A stretch of DNA of 33,786 nt from Enterobacterales bacterium (GCA_003864575.1 BHES01000027.1:1-33786); one strand, 5' to 3'; positions 16,732 to 27,855 are shown, counted from the stretch's first letter. The notes: generated by a model not told the origin, from the sequence alone. A program made the numbers and translations.

Positions 16732-18300
16732 ATGCAAGCAGCTCAAACCGGACTGCCTCTTCGAAAAAAACGGCAGACAAGCGATATCATTAAATGGCTG
16801 ATTGTCGGTCTGTTCGCACTGATCACCGGTTACCTGATCGTACTGATGTATGCCCAGGGGGAATATTTATTTGCCATGCTGACGCTGCTGCTCTCCTCCG
16901 TCGGCCTCTATATTTACGCCAACCGCCGTGCTTATTCCTGGCGCTACGTTTATCCCGGCCTGGCCGGCATGTCGTTATTTGTGCTGTTCCCGCTGGTATG
17001 CACCATTTTTATCGCCTTCACCAATTACAGCAGCACCAACCAGCTGACCTTTGAACGTGCGCAGTCGGTGCTGATGGACCGCCAATTCCAGGCCGATAAA
17101 GCCTACGCCTTTGGCCTTTATCCTGCTGAAGCGAACCAGTGGCGTTTGGCGCTGAGTGTGCCCGACAGCAGTAATACGCTGGTTTCCGACCCTTTTGAAT
17201 TCAATGCAACCGTGCCACAAACCCTGACTCTCGCACCCGGCACCACGCCGCAGGGCGAAAAAGCCGGGCTGCGGGTGATCACCCAAAACCGTCAGGCACT
17301 GGGGCAACTGTCCGCCAAACTGCCCGATGGCGAAACGCTGCGCATGAGTTCCCTGCGTCAGTTCTCCGGCAGCCAGCCGCTGTATAAAAAAGCCGAAGAC
17401 GGCAAACAGCTGACTAACGTGCAGACCGGCATAGTGTATCGCCCCAATATGGAAAGCGGTTTCTATCAGGCGGTGAATGCTCAGGGCGAATGGCAGGCCG
17501 AAAAACTCAGCCCCGGTTTTACCGTCAATATCGGCTGGGCCAACTTCCTGCGCGTACTGCATGACGACGGCATCCAGAAGCCGTTCCTGTCGATCTTCGT
17601 CTGGACTATTATTTTCTCACTGCTGACCGTGGTGCTGACCGTAGCCGTCGGCATGGTGCTGGCCTGCGTGGTGCAGTGGGAAGAGCTGAAAGGCAAAGCG
17701 GTGTACCGCGTACTGCTGATCCTGCCCTATGCGGTACCGGCATTTATTTCGATTCTGATCTTCAAAGGGTTATTCAACCAGAGCTTCGGCGAAATCAACA
17801 TGATGCTCAGCAGCCTGTTTGGCATCAAACCGGCGTGGTTCAGCGACCCGATGACTGCCAAAACCATGATCATCATCGTCAATACCTGGCTGGGTTATCC
17901 GTACATGATGATTCTGTGTATGGGCCTGCTGAAAGCCGTGCCTGATGACCTCTACGAAGCGTCCGCGATGGACGGCGCCACGCCGATGCAGAACTTCTTC
18001 CGCATCACGCTGCCGCTGCTGATAAAGCCGCTGACGCCGCTGATGATCGCCAGTTTCGCTTTTAACTTTAATAACTTCGTGCTGATCCAGCTACTGACCA
18101 ACGGCGGCCCGGATATGCTCGGCACCACCACGCCAGCGGGCCACACCGATTTACTGGTCAGCTACACCTACCGCATCGCCTTTGAAGGCGGCGGCGGACA
18201 GGACTTCGGACTGGCTGCGGCCATCGCCACGTTGATTTTCATTTTGGTCGGCGCGCTTGCCATCATCAATTTGAAAGCTTCACGCATGAAGTTCGACTAG
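16732..18300 (+). CDS. malF: Maltose ABC transporter permease MalF
   Basis: Inner-membrane permease, 522 aa from the ATG at 16732 (E. coli 514). Eight transmembrane segments are expected. The large periplasmic P2 loop (about residues 90-280), which contacts MalE, carries [26 protein letters not shown] and [13 protein letters not shown]. The cytoplasmic coupling helix that docks on MalK shows the EAA motif [15 protein letters not shown]. The C-terminus ends [10 protein letters not shown] as in E. coli. An upstream in-frame ATG at 16678 lies inside the intergenic hairpin, so the later start is preferred. It is 22 nt ahead of malG. Confidence 0.95.
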   Translation: MQAAQTGLPLRKKRQTSDIIKWLIVGLFALITGYLIVLMYAQGEYLFAMLTLLLSSVGLYIYANRRAYSWRYVYPGLAGMSLFVLFPLVCTIFIAFTNYSSTNQLTFERAQSVLMDRQFQADKAYAFGLYPAEANQWRLALSVPDSSNTLVSDPFEFNATVPQTLTLAPGTTPQGEKAGLRVITQNRQALGQLSAKLPDGETLRMSSLRQFSGSQPLYKKAEDGKQLTNVQTGIVYRPNMESGFYQAVNAQGEWQAEKLSPGFTVNIGWANFLRVLHDDGIQKPFLSIFVWTIIFSLLTVVLTVAVGMVLACVVQWEELKGKAVYRVLLILPYAVPAFISILIFKGLFNQSFGEINMMLSSLFGIKPAWFSDPMTAKTMIIIVNTWLGYPYMMILCMGLLKAVPDDLYEASAMDGATPMQNFFRITLPLLIKPLTPLMIASFAFNFNNFVLIQLLTNGGPDMLGTTTPAGHTDLLVSYTYRIAFEGGGGQDFGLAAAIATLIFILVGALAIINLKASRMKFD

Positions 18301-18322
18301 CCGACTCAGGAGAAATAATAAA

Positions 18323-19213
18323 ATGCCTATGGTTAAACCGAAGTCGCAAAAAGTCAGGCTGTTCGTGACGCATCTGCTGTTGCTGTGCTTTGTGTCGCTG
18401 ATCCTCTTCCCGCTGCTGATGGTGTTCGCCATCTCACTGCGGCCGGGTAACTTCGCTACCGGCAGCCTTATTCCGGATCAGGTGTCGTGGGATCACTGGA
18501 AGCTGGCGCTCGGCATGACGGTAACCAACGCCGACGGCAGCGTCACTCCGCCGCCATTCCCGGTGATGCTGTGGTTGTGGAACTCCATCAAAATCGCGGT
18601 GATCACCGCCATTGGCATTGTCGCGCTCTCCACGACCTGCGCTTACGCCTTTGCCCGTATGCGTTTTCGCGGCAAAAGCACTCTGCTGAAAAGTATGCTG
18701 ATTTTCCAGATGTTCCCGGCCGTACTGTCGCTGGTGGCGCTGTATGCCCTGTTCGACCGTCTCGGTCAGTACGTGCCGTTCCTTGGGCTGAACACCCACG
18801 GCGGGGTGATTTTCGCCTACATGGGCGGCATTGCGCTGCACGTTTGGACCATCAAAGGCTATTTCGAAACGATCGATAACTCGTTGGAAGAAGCCGCGTC
18901 CCTCGACGGTGCTACGCCGTGGCAGGCGTTCAGGCTGGTATTGCTGCCGCTGTCGGTACCCATTCTGGCGGTGGTATTTATTCTGTCGTTTATCGCTGCA
19001 ATTACCGAAGTGCCGGTGGCCTCGCTGCTGCTGCGCGACGTCAACAGCTACACTCTGGCAGTGGGGATGCAGCAATACCTCAACCCGCAAAACTACCTGT
19101 GGGGTGACTTCGCAGCCGCCGCTATTCTCTCGGCGATACCGATCACCGCCGTATTCCTGGTGGCCCAACGCTGGCTGGTTGGCGGCTTAACCGCCGGTGG
19201 AGTGAAAGGCTAG
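18323..19213 (+). CDS. malG: Maltose ABC transporter permease MalG
   Basis: Second membrane subunit of MalFGK2, 296 aa, the same length as E. coli MalG. The start [21 protein letters not shown], six hydrophobic segments, [12 protein letters not shown], the EAA coupling motif [15 protein letters not shown] and the C-terminus [10 protein letters not shown] match closely. The C-terminal tail enters the MalK dimer in the known structure. AGGAG lies 12-13 nt before the start and GAGAAAT closer in. Last gene of malEFG, followed by a strong terminator. Confidence 0.96.
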   Translation: MPMVKPKSQKVRLFVTHLLLLCFVSLILFPLLMVFAISLRPGNFATGSLIPDQVSWDHWKLALGMTVTNADGSVTPPPFPVMLWLWNSIKIAVITAIGIVALSTTCAYAFARMRFRGKSTLLKSMLIFQMFPAVLSLVALYALFDRLGQYVPFLGLNTHGGVIFAYMGGIALHVWTIKGYFETIDNSLEEAASLDGATPWQAFRLVLLPLSVPILAVVFILSFIAAITEVPVASLLLRDVNSYTLAVGMQQYLNPQNYLWGDFAAAAILSAIPITAVFLVAQRWLVGGLTAGGVKG

Positions 19214-19286
19214 TTTTACCGCAATACCCTTGTTGTTGTTTGTTGGCTGTTTGATTTGTGAAATACCTCTGTGTCTGAAGTTTTTA

Positions 19287-19312
19287 AGCGGCCTTAACGG
19301 GCCGCTTTTTTT
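19287..19312 (+). terminator. Rho-independent terminator of malEFG
   Basis: AGCGGCC (19287-19293), loop TTAACG, GGCCGCT (19300-19306), then a T7 run. It lies 74 nt after malG. The intergenic space from 19214 to 19501 holds this and the opposing malPQ terminator; the ~135 nt between them show no feature I can name. Confidence 0.93.
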
Positions 19313-19447
19313 ATGTGCCATCCGAATACTGATATCCGGTTAATAATGCGTATATGACTCCTATTGCGGCCATAAATTTTATATACAGACCCTTCACCGG
19401 GGTTGAGTCAAACCATCGGGTAAACAGTACACGCCCCTAATTTAACC

Positions 19448-19481
19448 AAAAAAAAGGGTTTCCGTATTACAGCGGAAACCC
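19448..19481 (-). terminator. Rho-independent terminator of malPQ
   Basis: On the minus strand GGGTTTCCG pairs with CGGAAACCC (19473-19481 with 19456-19464) across an 8-nt loop, followed by a run of eight U (19448-19455). It lies 20 nt after the malQ stop, facing the malG terminator. Confidence 0.93.
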
Positions 19482-19501
19482 TTTTATCTTGTTAACACGA
19501 A

Positions 19502-21592
19502 TCAGCTTACGGACACTTTTCTGCGTCGTTTATCCAGGTCTTTGATCAGCTTATTGACGTTTTCGTCAGCAAACATCTCTTCCAGCGTGCGGGTCAGTTT
19601 ACAACGCCAGTTAGGGTATTCGTTGCTGGTGCCGGGAATGTTGACCGGCTCCTGCATATCCAGCCAGTCTTCGGGCTGAAGCCCCAGCAGCGCACAGGCA
19701 CTGTCGGCCACATAACGCTGCAAACCACGGTTGAGCGTTGGTGTCATGCCCATCGCATTGGCCTTGTGGCCGGTGGTTTTTGGTACACAACCATAGTGAT
19801 GTAGACCGTCAAGCAGACCCTGACGCGCACGGGCACGGTCGGCGTAGAGTTCAGTCAGTACGTCTTCGTCACGGTACAAACCGAGCTTTTTGCCCAGCGC
19901 CAGATCGTCACTTTGCCAATAGCCTCGCAGCGTCGGGAGGTCATGGGTGGTGATAGTCGCCATTGCCTGCACCGGATAGGACTGCGGTGCGCGGAAGTTA
20001 TTTTCAGCGTCGCGCTCAAAGTACAACACCTTGTAGGAGTAAACCCCGCCTTCGCGCAGCTTGCTAACGATCTCCACCGGCACCGTACCCAGATCTTCGC
20101 CGATCACCATGCAACGGTGACGCTGACTCTCCAACGCGAGGATCGCCAGCAGATCGTCCACCGGATACTGCACGTAGGCACCGTTGTCCGCCGTTTCCCC
20201 CTGAGGGATCCACCACAGTCGCAGCAGCGTCATCACATGGTCGATACGCAGTGCGCCGCAGCTGGTCATGTTTGAACGCAGCAAATCGATAAACGGCTGA
20301 TAAGCGCGTTTCACCATGACGTGCGGATCCATCGGGCGCAGATCCCAGTTCTGACCAAGCGGACCGAGGATATCCGGCGGTGCTCCCACCGAGGCTTTCA
20401 GGCAATAAACATCACGATCGCCCCAGGTTTCCGCCCCGTCTTCCACCACGCCCACCGCCAAATCGCGGTACAAGCCGATCGGCATGTCAGCCTGCTGGCT
20501 ATCGTGGTAGCAGCGGGCAAATTGCCATTCGGCCAGCCACTGCAACCAGAGGTAAAAATCGACGTCGCTTTCGTACTGTTCACAATAGGCTTTTACTGCG
20601 GCACTTTGTGCGCTGCGGTATTTATCCGGCCAATGCGTCCAGCCGTTGGGTTCATCGCCCTGCTTCGCTAAATGCGCGTAAAGCGCATCAAACGCCGCCT
20701 GCTGATAGAGGCTTTCGCCGCCTTCACGGGCAAATTTCTGATAGGCCTTTCGCATCGGATCATTGGCACTGCGCGTCACAAAACGTTGGTGTGCCAGATG
20801 TAATCCAGCCAGCTTCAACGGCATCACGCGGGCGTAATCCACCCATGCGCTGTCGCGCACCGTTTTCAGGGTTTTCTGCGTCTGCGGCTCACGCCACCAG
20901 CGCTGAGCCTCTTCGCTCAGTTGGAAATCTTCCACTGCGCTGACGTCGATATAAATCACGTTTAACCAGCGCCGCGATGACGGGCTGTAAGGACTGGCCG
21001 CCACCGGATTACCCGGATAGAGCGAATGAATCGGGTTGAGCCCGACGAAGGCTCCGCCGCGCTGCCCCATCTCATTGACCAGCTGGCGCAGATCGCCAAA
21101 ATCGCCGATACCCCAGTTATTCTCTGAGCGCAGGGTATAAAGCTGCACGCAGGCGCCCCAGAGCTTTTTGCCCGCCAGCAGCGCATCAGGTTCATAGCAA
21201 CGCTTCGGGGCTACAATAATACGGCAGGTCCAGCTCTGGCTCTCCTGCGTCAGCGTCAGTTGATGATAACCGGCAGGAATTCTACCAGGCAGCGCCAGCG
21301 TCATTTTCGCGCTGGTGCGCCCCTGCTGGACCGCACCGCCTTCCAGCGCTAACTGCCACTGAAATTCACCTTTACCGGCGATAGGCAATGCCAGACGGCT
21401 GCCCTTGACGAACACCTTGACCAGCGGCACGGGCGCGTCGATGTCCGCCTGCTGGCCTGGCTTCCAGCCCATGGCGTTCAGCAATTCCAGCTTGGTCGCA
21501 GCAGCGATAGCCTGCTGCTTACCGTGTGCATTAATGTATCCGGCGGCGATCCCTGCTTCGATGGCTGCCTGTTCGAGTTGCTTACTCTCCAT
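19502..21592 (-). CDS. malQ: 4-alpha-glucanotransferase (amylomaltase)
   Basis: Cytoplasmic GH77 enzyme that disproportionates maltodextrins, releasing glucose and building longer chains for MalP. 696 aa (E. coli 694). MESKQLEQAAIEAGI at the start, SPYSPSSRRWLNVIYIDV, KASVGAPPDILGPLGQNW, CGALRIDHVM (catalytic-core aspartate), HRCMVIGEDLGTVP (acid/base glutamate) and THDLPTLRGYW are all present. The ATG at 21590-21592 has AAGGAG 6 nt upstream; the longer frame runs back into malP. It follows malP by 10 nt in one operon. Confidence 0.96.
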   Translation of the reverse strand: MESKQLEQAAIEAGIAAGYINAHGKQQAIAAATKLELLNAMGWKPGQQADIDAPVPLVKVFVKGSRLALPIAGKGEFQWQLALEGGAVQQGRTSAKMTLALPGRIPAGYHQLTLTQESQSWTCRIIVAPKRCYEPDALLAGKKLWGACVQLYTLRSENNWGIGDFGDLRQLVNEMGQRGGAFVGLNPIHSLYPGNPVAASPYSPSSRRWLNVIYIDVSAVEDFQLSEEAQRWWREPQTQKTLKTVRDSAWVDYARVMPLKLAGLHLAHQRFVTRSANDPMRKAYQKFAREGGESLYQQAAFDALYAHLAKQGDEPNGWTHWPDKYRSAQSAAVKAYCEQYESDVDFYLWLQWLAEWQFARCYHDSQQADMPIGLYRDLAVGVVEDGAETWGDRDVYCLKASVGAPPDILGPLGQNWDLRPMDPHVMVKRAYQPFIDLLRSNMTSCGALRIDHVMTLLRLWWIPQGETADNGAYVQYPVDDLLAILALESQRHRCMVIGEDLGTVPVEIVSKLREGGVYSYKVLYFERDAENNFRAPQSYPVQAMATITTHDLPTLRGYWQSDDLALGKKLGLYRDEDVLTELYADRARARQGLLDGLHHYGCVPKTTGHKANAMGMTPTLNRGLQRYVADSACALLGLQPEDWLDMQEPVNIPGTSNEYPNWRCKLTRTLEEMFADENVNKLIKDLDKRRRKVSVS

Positions 21593-21602
21593 TCCCGCTC
21601 CT

Positions 21603-24008
21603 TTAGCGCTTCGCCTGCCAGATCCGTTGCTGATAATCACGGATCGAGCGGTCTGAACTGAACATGCCGACACGGGCAGTATTGAGAATAGTACGTTGTA
21701 TCCATTGCGCCTTATCACGGTACAGCACGTCCACCTGCTGCTGCGCCTGGCAGTATGCGGTGAAGTCAGCCAGCACCAGATACGGGTCGCCGCCGGTCAG
21801 CAGGCTGTCGAGCATCAGGCTGAAGGCGTTCTTGTCACCGTCGCTGAACATGCCGCTTTCCAAATCTTTCAGCGCTGCATTGAGATGTTTATCTTTTTTG
21901 CGCCACTTCAGCGGATCATAGCCGCCAGCTTTGAGGGCTTTTACCTGATCGACGGTATTACCGAAGATGAAGATATTCTCTTCGCCCACCTGTTCGGCGA
22001 TTTCGACGTTAGCGCCGTCGAGCGTACCCACGGTCATGGCGCCATTCAGGGCCAGTTTCATATTGCCGGTGCCGGACGCTTCGGTGCCCGCCGTTGAGAT
22101 CTGCTCGGAGACATCCGCCGCCGGGATCATCAGCTCAGCCACCGAAACACGGTAGTCAGGAATGAACACCACTTTCAGGCGATCGGCGACGATCGGATCG
22201 TTGTTGATCTTCTCCGCCACTTTGTTGATCGCATGAATAATATTTTTCGCCAAATAATAGCCCGGTGCCGCTTTGGCCCCGAACAGGAATACGCGCGGCA
22301 CTATGTCCATCTGCGGGTTATCGCGCAGCTGGCGGTAGAGCGACACAATGTGCAGCAGGTTGAGATGCTGACGTTTGTATTCGTGCAGGCGTTTAATCTG
22401 TACGTCGAAAATCGCCTCCGGGTTCAGCGTAATACCCATACGCTGCTGCACATAGGCGGCCAGCCGCACTTTGTTGTCATATTTGATCTGCTGATAACGT
22501 GCGCAGAAAGCGGCGTCACCGGCGAATTTCTCCAGCCCCGCCAGTGCATCCAGATGGGTGACCCACTCCGTTTTCAGGCTCTCATCGATCAATGCCGACA
22601 GTGCCGGATTACACTGTTTCAGCCAGCGGCGCGGTGTGATGCCGTTGGTCACGTTATGGAATTTGTTCGGCCACAGCTGGTGGTATTCAGGGAAGAGATC
22701 TTTCACCACCAGATCCGAGTGCAGCGCGGCTACGCCGTTGACAGCAAACCCGCTGACCACGCAGAGATTGGCCATGCGCACCTGTTTGTCCTGATGCACA
22801 GAAAGCTTTTCCCACACCGCTTTGTCGCCCGGCCACTGTTTTTCCACCACCTTTTTAAAGCGGGCATTGATCTGTTTAATCAATGAGAAGTGGCGCGGCA
22901 ACAGGCTGCGGACCAGCTTCTCATCCCAGCGCTCTAGCGCTTCCGGCATCAGCGTATGGTTGGTGTAAGCGAAGGTTTTGCTGACGACAGCCCAGGCGGC
23001 GTCCCACTCCAGCTGATGTTCGTCGAGCAGGATACGCAGCAGCTCAGGGATAGCGATGGTCGGATGGGTATCGTTAAGCTGGATCACTTCAAAGTCAGGC
23101 AAATCTTCAATCTTGCGGCCAAGGAAATGGTGACGGCGCAAAATGTCGCGCACCGAACAGGCGCACTGGAAGTATTGCTGCATCAGGCGCAGGCGCTTGC
23201 CTTCCTGATGGTTGTCATTCGGGTAAAGCACTTTCGTCAGCTTCGCGGCATCAATGCCTTTTTGCTCGGCTTTCAGGAACTGCCCGTCGTTGAACAGCGT
23301 CAGGTCAAACGGGTGGATATCCGTCGCCTGCCACAGACGCAGCGGCTGAGTCACACCGTTGCGGTAGCCGACCACCGGCAGATCCCAGGCTTCACCTCGC
23401 AGGCTGAAGGCAGGTTGCCAATGCTCCGATCCGTCACTGTTTTTCGCCAGCTTGCCGCCGAAGGAGACGTCCACCGCCAGGCGGCTGTTGTGGCTGAACC
23501 ATGGATAGCTTTCACGGTGCCAGTCATCCGGCGCTTCCTGCTGTTTGCCATCGTCAAAGGACTGGCGGAACAATCCGTACTGATAATTAAGACCGTAACC
23601 GGTTGCAGGCTGGCCAACCGTCGCCATCGAGTCGAGGAAACAGGCTGCCAGACGCCCCAGACCGCCGTTGCCCAGCGCCGGGTCGGTCTCCTGCTCCAAT
23701 ACATCGGCCAGTTCTGCACCCTGTTCAGACAGCACGTCACGTACCGTTTCGTACCAACCGAGATTAATTAAGTTGTTGGCGGTCAGGCGGCCAATTAAAA
23801 ATTCCATCGAAATGTAATTTACGTGACGTTGATCCTGTTTCTGTTCTGCCGCCACAGGCTTCGCAGCCAGTTGTTCAGACAGCGCACCACTGACAGCCTG
23901 CCACCACTGATGCGGCGTCATATCCTGTGCGCTTTGCAGACCAAAGCCTTGCCACTGGCGGGTCAGGGCATCCTGAAACTGCGTTTTTTCTAATGTGAAT
24001 TGCGACAT
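21603..24008 (-). CDS. malP: Maltodextrin phosphorylase
   Basis: Cytoplasmic PLP-dependent GT35 phosphorylase, producing glucose 1-phosphate from maltodextrins. 801 aa (E. coli 797). The PLP lysine is in [39 protein letters not shown] near residue 105-125, [14 protein letters not shown], and [16 protein letters not shown] are family signatures. The allosteric N-terminal extensions of animal phosphorylases are absent, as normal for MalP. The ATG at 24006-24008 (MSQFTLEK) has GAGGG 4-5 nt upstream; the extra 24 residues of the longer frame come from the promoter region. First gene of malPQ, divergent from malT. Confidence 0.96.
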   Translation of the reverse strand: MSQFTLEKTQFQDALTRQWQGFGLQSAQDMTPHQWWQAVSGALSEQLAAKPVAAEQKQDQRHVNYISMEFLIGRLTANNLINLGWYETVRDVLSEQGAELADVLEQETDPALGNGGLGRLAACFLDSMATVGQPATGYGLNYQYGLFRQSFDDGKQQEAPDDWHRESYPWFSHNSRLAVDVSFGGKLAKNSDGSEHWQPAFSLRGEAWDLPVVGYRNGVTQPLRLWQATDIHPFDLTLFNDGQFLKAEQKGIDAAKLTKVLYPNDNHQEGKRLRLMQQYFQCACSVRDILRRHHFLGRKIEDLPDFEVIQLNDTHPTIAIPELLRILLDEHQLEWDAAWAVVSKTFAYTNHTLMPEALERWDEKLVRSLLPRHFSLIKQINARFKKVVEKQWPGDKAVWEKLSVHQDKQVRMANLCVVSGFAVNGVAALHSDLVVKDLFPEYHQLWPNKFHNVTNGITPRRWLKQCNPALSALIDESLKTEWVTHLDALAGLEKFAGDAAFCARYQQIKYDNKVRLAAYVQQRMGITLNPEAIFDVQIKRLHEYKRQHLNLLHIVSLYRQLRDNPQMDIVPRVFLFGAKAAPGYYLAKNIIHAINKVAEKINNDPIVADRLKVVFIPDYRVSVAELMIPAADVSEQISTAGTEASGTGNMKLALNGAMTVGTLDGANVEIAEQVGEENIFIFGNTVDQVKALKAGGYDPLKWRKKDKHLNAALKDLESGMFSDGDKNAFSLMLDSLLTGGDPYLVLADFTAYCQAQQQVDVLYRDKAQWIQRTILNTARVGMFSSDRSIRDYQQRIWQAKR

Positions 24009-24304
24009 AAGCCCTCTCTGAGCAGGTAATTTTTTAGACGATAGCGATATGCTGAAGGTAAGCCTGTGGAGCAGCATCATCCCGTCAGGGATTAGAGAGG
24101 GAGGAGAGAAAGGGCGTAGTACAGACGGGATTTATTCGCGTAAAAACAACCACTAAAACTGTGACGTAGAGCAACTTACCGACACGTAAAAGTGTAACAA
24201 TCTTGCAATACTTCCTGTATTGGCAGACCTTAGGAATAATATTAATTACGCGCTGTAAAATAAATCCACCTCTCATTCGTTTACAGTCATAAGAATGGAT
24301 AACT
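24009..24304. promoter_or_regulatory. Divergent malP / malT control region
   Basis: 296 bp without a gene. Degenerate MalT boxes lie on the malP side: CATCATCCCG at 24075-24084 (minus-strand CGGGATGATG, eight of ten), AGGGATTAGA at 24087-24096 (seven of ten) and AGGGAGGAGA at 24098-24107 (eight of ten). Towards malT, TGTGA-N6-GCAAC (24160-24175) keeps one perfect CRP half-site; E. coli malT is CRP-activated. TAATAT near 24237 could be part of a malT -10. The sites are weaker than those at malK/malE, so individual calls are tentative. Confidence 0.6.
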
Positions 24305-27028
24305 ATGCTGATCCCTTCGAAACTCAGCCGCCCGGTGCGGTTGCAAAATACCGTGGTGCGCGAACGCCTTTTAGCGAAGCTGGCTTCTGCGCAAAATTAC
24401 CGTCTGGTGCTGGTCGCTTGTCCTGCTGGCTATGGTAAAACCACGCTGGTTGCCCACTGGGCGGCAGGCAAAAACGATCTCGGTTGGTATTCGCTGGATG
24501 AAAGCGATAATCAGCCGGAGCGTTTTGCCAGCTATTTGGTAGCCGCCATACAGCAAGCTACCGGCGGACACTGCGTCAAAAGCGAAGCCCTCAGCCAGAA
24601 ACATCAATATGCCAGCCTGTCGGCACTGTTTGCCCAGCTGTTTGTTGAACTGTCTGACTGGCACCGTCCGCTGCTGCTGGTGATTGATGATTATCATCTG
24701 ATTTCCAATGATGCCATCCACGAAGGGATGCGTTTTTTCCTGCGCCATCAGCCGGAAAACATCACCTTAATGGTGCTGTCACGCACGTTGCCGCAACTCG
24801 GTATCGCCAATTTACGCGTGCGGGATCAACTGCTGGAGCTCAATGCAGCCCAGTTGGCGTTCAACCATGTTGAAGCGCAACAATTCTTCGACTGCCGCCT
24901 GGCGGAACCGCTCGAACAAGCTGACAGTGGCCGTCTGTGCGACGACGTCGCCGGATGGGCGACCGCGCTACAGCTGATCGCGCTATCAGCACGCCAGTCC
25001 AGTGCGTCTACCGCGTCTGCGCAACAGTCGGCCAAGAAACTGGCCGGGCTAAATGCCAGCCATCTGTCGGAATATCTGGTGGATGAAGTGCTGGATCGCG
25101 TCGATGCGCCCACCCGCGACTTCCTGTTGCGCTGCTCGCTACTGCGCTCAATGAATGACTCGCTGATCGTCAAACTGACCGGCGAAGATAACGGTCAGCA
25201 ACGGCTGGAAGAGCTGGAGCGTCAGGGCCTGTTTATTCACCGCATGGATGACAGCGGCGAGTGGTTCAACTTCCACCCGCTGTTCGCCACTTTCCTGCGC
25301 CAGCGTTGCCAGTGGGAACTGGCCGCTGAGCTGCCAGCCATTCACCGTTTAGCCGCAGAAGGCTGGCAGGCGCTGGGTTTCCCGGCCGAGGCCATTCACC
25401 ATGCCCTCGGGGCCGAAGACACTGACCTGCTGCGCGATATTCTGCTGCAACACGCCTGGGCACTGTTTAATCAGAGCGAGCTGGCTCTGCTGGAAGAGTG
25501 CCTGAACGCGCTGCCTTACGAGCGGCTGATTCAGAATCCAAAACTGGCGCTACTACAGGCCTGGCTGGCCCAAAGCCAACACCGTTACAGCGAAGTAGAA
25601 ATGCTGCTGGAACGGGCTGAAAACGAAATGCAGCGCGAAAAAATTGAGATGAATAAAACCCTCAGCGCCGAGTTCGACGCGCTGCGGGCACAGGTAGCAA
25701 TTAATGACGGCAAACAGGATGAGGCGGAAAAACTGGCTACCCAGGCGCTGCGCTTTCTGCCCTATTCCAGCTACTACAGCCGCATTGTTGCCACCTCAGT
25801 CACCGGCGAAATTCAGCACTGTAAAGGCGACTTAAGCCGCGCCCTGCCGCTGATGCAGCAAACAGAACAGATCGCCCGCCGCCACGAAGCCTATCACTAC
25901 GCCTTATGGGCACTGCTGCAACAGAGCGAAATCCTGATTGCTCAGGGCTTCTTACAGGCCGCTTATGAAACGCAGGACAAAGCATTTGAGCTGGTGCGTG
26001 AGCAGCATCTGGAGCAATTACCGATGCATGAGTTTCTGCTGCGTCTGCGCTCGCAGCTTTTATGGTCGTGGGCACGCCTGGACGATGCCGAAAGCGCCGC
26101 CCGCGAAGGGCTGGAAGTGCTGGCTAATTTACAGCCACAACAACAATTACAGTGTTTGGCGATGCTGGCTAAATGCTCGCTGGCGCGCGGCCACCTCGAC
26201 AATGCACACCGATATTTACTGCGTTGCGAAACCCTGCTGCAAAGCGGGCAGTACCACACCGACTGGCTGACCAACGCCGACAAGCCGCGCGTGATTTACT
26301 GGCAGATGGTCGGCGATAAAACGTCGGCCCGCAGTTGGCTGAACCAGACGACCAAGCCGGGCATGGCTGACAACCACTTCATGCAGGGGCAGTGGCGCAA
26401 CATCGCCCGCATGCAAATCTTGCTGGAGCAATTTGACGAAGCCGAAGTGGTGATTGACGAACTCAACACCAATGCGCGCCAGCTTAAACTGGTCAGCGAT
26501 CTCAACCGTAACCTGATCCTCTGCAACCTGCTGTACTGGCACACCGGCAGGAAAAATGAGGCCCAACGCGTACTGATTGAGGCACTGGAGCTCTCCAACC
26601 GCACCGGATTTGTCAGCCATTTTGTGATTGAAGGCGAGATGATGGCGCAGCAGCTGCGTCAGCTGATTCAGCTCAATCTGCTGCCTGAAATGGAACAGCG
26701 CAGGGCGCAAAAAATCCTGCGCGATATTAACCAGCATCACCGGCATAAATTCGCCCACTTCGACGAAGGCTTTGTGAATAAACTGCTGACTCACCCGCAG
26801 GTGCCGGAACTCATCCGCACTAGCCCGCTGACTCAGCGTGAGTGGCAGGTGCTGGGACTGATTTACTCAGGTTACAGCAATGACCAGATCGCCGGTGAAT
26901 TGACCGTAGCCTCCACCACTATCAAAACGCATATCCGTAATTTGTATCAGAAACTGGGGGTCACCCACCGTCAGGATGCCGTGCTGCAGGCGCAACACCT
27001 GTTGCAGGTGATGGGTTACGGCGCCTGA
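24305..27028 (+). CDS. malT: Maltose regulon transcriptional activator MalT
   Basis: ATP- and maltotriose-dependent STAND/LAL-family activator, 907 aa (E. coli 901). The N-terminal NTPase shows Walker [10 protein letters not shown] (39-47) and Walker [10 protein letters not shown]. Next come a winged-helix region, a long TPR-like superhelix (about 440-800) that binds maltotriose, and a C-terminal LuxR HTH with [25 protein letters not shown] and [15 protein letters not shown]. The start [13 protein letters not shown] is identical in style to E. coli; the upstream ribosome site is weak (GGAT), as in E. coli where malT is poorly translated. Its binding sites are seen at malK/malE and, weaker, at malP. 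Confidence 0.96.
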   Translation: MLIPSKLSRPVRLQNTVVRERLLAKLASAQNYRLVLVACPAGYGKTTLVAHWAAGKNDLGWYSLDESDNQPERFASYLVAAIQQATGGHCVKSEALSQKHQYASLSALFAQLFVELSDWHRPLLLVIDDYHLISNDAIHEGMRFFLRHQPENITLMVLSRTLPQLGIANLRVRDQLLELNAAQLAFNHVEAQQFFDCRLAEPLEQADSGRLCDDVAGWATALQLIALSARQSSASTASAQQSAKKLAGLNASHLSEYLVDEVLDRVDAPTRDFLLRCSLLRSMNDSLIVKLTGEDNGQQRLEELERQGLFIHRMDDSGEWFNFHPLFATFLRQRCQWELAAELPAIHRLAAEGWQALGFPAEAIHHALGAEDTDLLRDILLQHAWALFNQSELALLEECLNALPYERLIQNPKLALLQAWLAQSQHRYSEVEMLLERAENEMQREKIEMNKTLSAEFDALRAQVAINDGKQDEAEKLATQALRFLPYSSYYSRIVATSVTGEIQHCKGDLSRALPLMQQTEQIARRHEAYHYALWALLQQSEILIAQGFLQAAYETQDKAFELVREQHLEQLPMHEFLLRLRSQLLWSWARLDDAESAAREGLEVLANLQPQQQLQCLAMLAKCSLARGHLDNAHRYLLRCETLLQSGQYHTDWLTNADKPRVIYWQMVGDKTSARSWLNQTTKPGMADNHFMQGQWRNIARMQILLEQFDEAEVVIDELNTNARQLKLVSDLNRNLILCNLLYWHTGRKNEAQRVLIEALELSNRTGFVSHFVIEGEMMAQQLRQLIQLNLLPEMEQRRAQKILRDINQHHRHKFAHFDEGFVNKLLTHPQVPELIRTSPLTQREWQVLGLIYSGYSNDQIAGELTVASTTIKTHIRNLYQKLGVTHRQDAVLQAQHLLQVMGYGA

Positions 27029-27069
27029 AGTAGAGTTTCGCCCCGATGAAGCTTTTAATGAAATCGTTA

Positions 27070-27098
27070 ATGAAACCGTCAGCCTTTGGCGGTTTCAT
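27070..27098 (+). terminator. Hairpin after malT
   Basis: ATGAAACCG (27070-27078) pairs perfectly with CGGTTTCAT (27090-27098) over an 11-nt loop, 41 nt after the malT stop. No U-tract follows, so it may be a weak or rho-assisted terminator or a 3'-end stabiliser. Confidence 0.5.
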
Positions 27099-27150
27099 GA
27101 CGAAGTGAAGTCCCCCCGCCGATAACGATGTTTTTTTGCACATCGAAATT

Positions 27151-27194
27151 TTGCACTTCAAAATAATGCCCGCTACAATGTGACGCATATCACA
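27151..27194 (+). promoter_or_regulatory. Promoter overlapped by a perfect CRP palindrome
   Basis: TTGCAC (27151-27156), 17 bp spacer, TACAAT (27174-27179) look like a sigma-70 promoter; the -10 fits five of six positions and the -35 only three. TGTGA-CGCATA-TCACA (27179-27194) is a perfect ten-of-ten CRP site starting at the last base of the -10 and covering the expected start of transcription. Bound there, CRP would block this promoter, unless another promoter further down is the real target. The next gene is the small membrane protein at 27296. Confidence 0.65.
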
Positions 27195-27295
27195 CTTCTC
27201 ACTCTCTTCAACCCGCGTTGTTGCCCAACCATCCACCGCGATGGCCGTTAGGGTTTATCGGATGCGGGTGACCAATCTGCATAGGAATACGTTCG

Positions 27296-27580
27296 ATGGG
27301 GACCATAACGGCCAGTTTAATTATGATGCGCTGGGAATTACTGAGCGCCTTTCTGATGTTCTGCACCAGCCAGCTGAATATCGTTTGCCGCCAGTCCAGC
27401 CGCAATTCAATAGCCTTTATTTGCAGCGGCGTCGGCCTGATGGCAACCTGTTTTTTCGTCATGAGCTTAATGGGCATGACCTTCAACGTCGCCGCCATTG
27501 CTCATTTCTGGGCCGTCACCAAAGACGTTTTCATGGATACCATGAGTAAAACCCCGACCGACATGCCCTTCTATTATTAA
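27296..27580 (+). CDS. Small hydrophobic membrane protein, unknown function
   Basis: 94 aa; I do not recognise the family. Two strongly hydrophobic stretches are visible (about 13-30 around LLSAFLMFCTSQLNIV, and 39-70 around FICSGVGLMATCFFVMSLMGMTF), so a two-helix inner-membrane protein is likely. The polar C-terminus ends MSKTPTDMPFYY. AGGA lies 9 nt before the ATG at 27296; the in-frame MM at 27323 is an alternative start that would still keep both helices. A promoter with a perfect CRP site lies 100 bp upstream, which supports it being a real gene and links it to catabolite control. Frames on the other strand here lack any comparable signal. Confidence 0.6.
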   Translation: MGTITASLIMMRWELLSAFLMFCTSQLNIVCRQSSRNSIAFICSGVGLMATCFFVMSLMGMTFNVAAIAHFWAVTKDVFMDTMSKTPTDMPFYY

Positions 27581-27774
27581 TTTAGCCCGCTTCACCCATT
27601 CCTAAAGATCGGGAATTGCGCGCTTCCTCGAAAGAGTTTTTGTACATCGACTTTCAATTCAGCGTAAATTGCGGGATGCGCCGCTTTGCGCACTGCAAAC
27701 TGTTTTCTTATAAAAGTATTCATTGCTAATAGTCGAAGTGCCGTATTAGATTCTCACGCTATCGTTTTCTTAGA

Positions 27775-27855
27775 ATGATCATTACCTTGTTCGCTTTATT
27801 ACTGCTGATTTCCGCCCTACAGCGGTTCGATTTTTGTCTGAAGGATACTCGATGA
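27775..27855 (+). CDS. Candidate 26-residue hydrophobic ORF coupled to bglX
   Basis: ATG at 27775 opens a 26-codon frame whose TGA (27853-27855) overlaps the bglX start as ATGA. The product begins MIITLFALLLLISALQ, enough for one membrane helix, and ends in a charged tail with one Cys. No good Shine-Dalgarno precedes it (TTAGA only), so translation is uncertain. If made, it would couple translation into bglX. The rest of the 27581-27851 spacer is AT-rich with no other element I can name. Confidence 0.3.
   Translation: MIITLFALLLLISALQRFDFCLKDTR

Noticed and set aside
22956-23771. A 271-residue plus-strand frame inside malP, and similar long frames opposite malE (15388-16005), malG (18434-19168) and malT (26216-26794).
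   Set aside because: These are antisense shadows of highly conserved, GC-rich genes. They have no recognisable domains and no ribosome sites.
27241-27549. A 102-residue plus frame and a 96-residue minus frame (27208-27498) overlapping the small membrane gene.
   Set aside because: Neither has hydrophobic or domain organisation, and their starts lack ribosome sites; the 27296 frame has a promoter and a Shine-Dalgarno-like AGGA.
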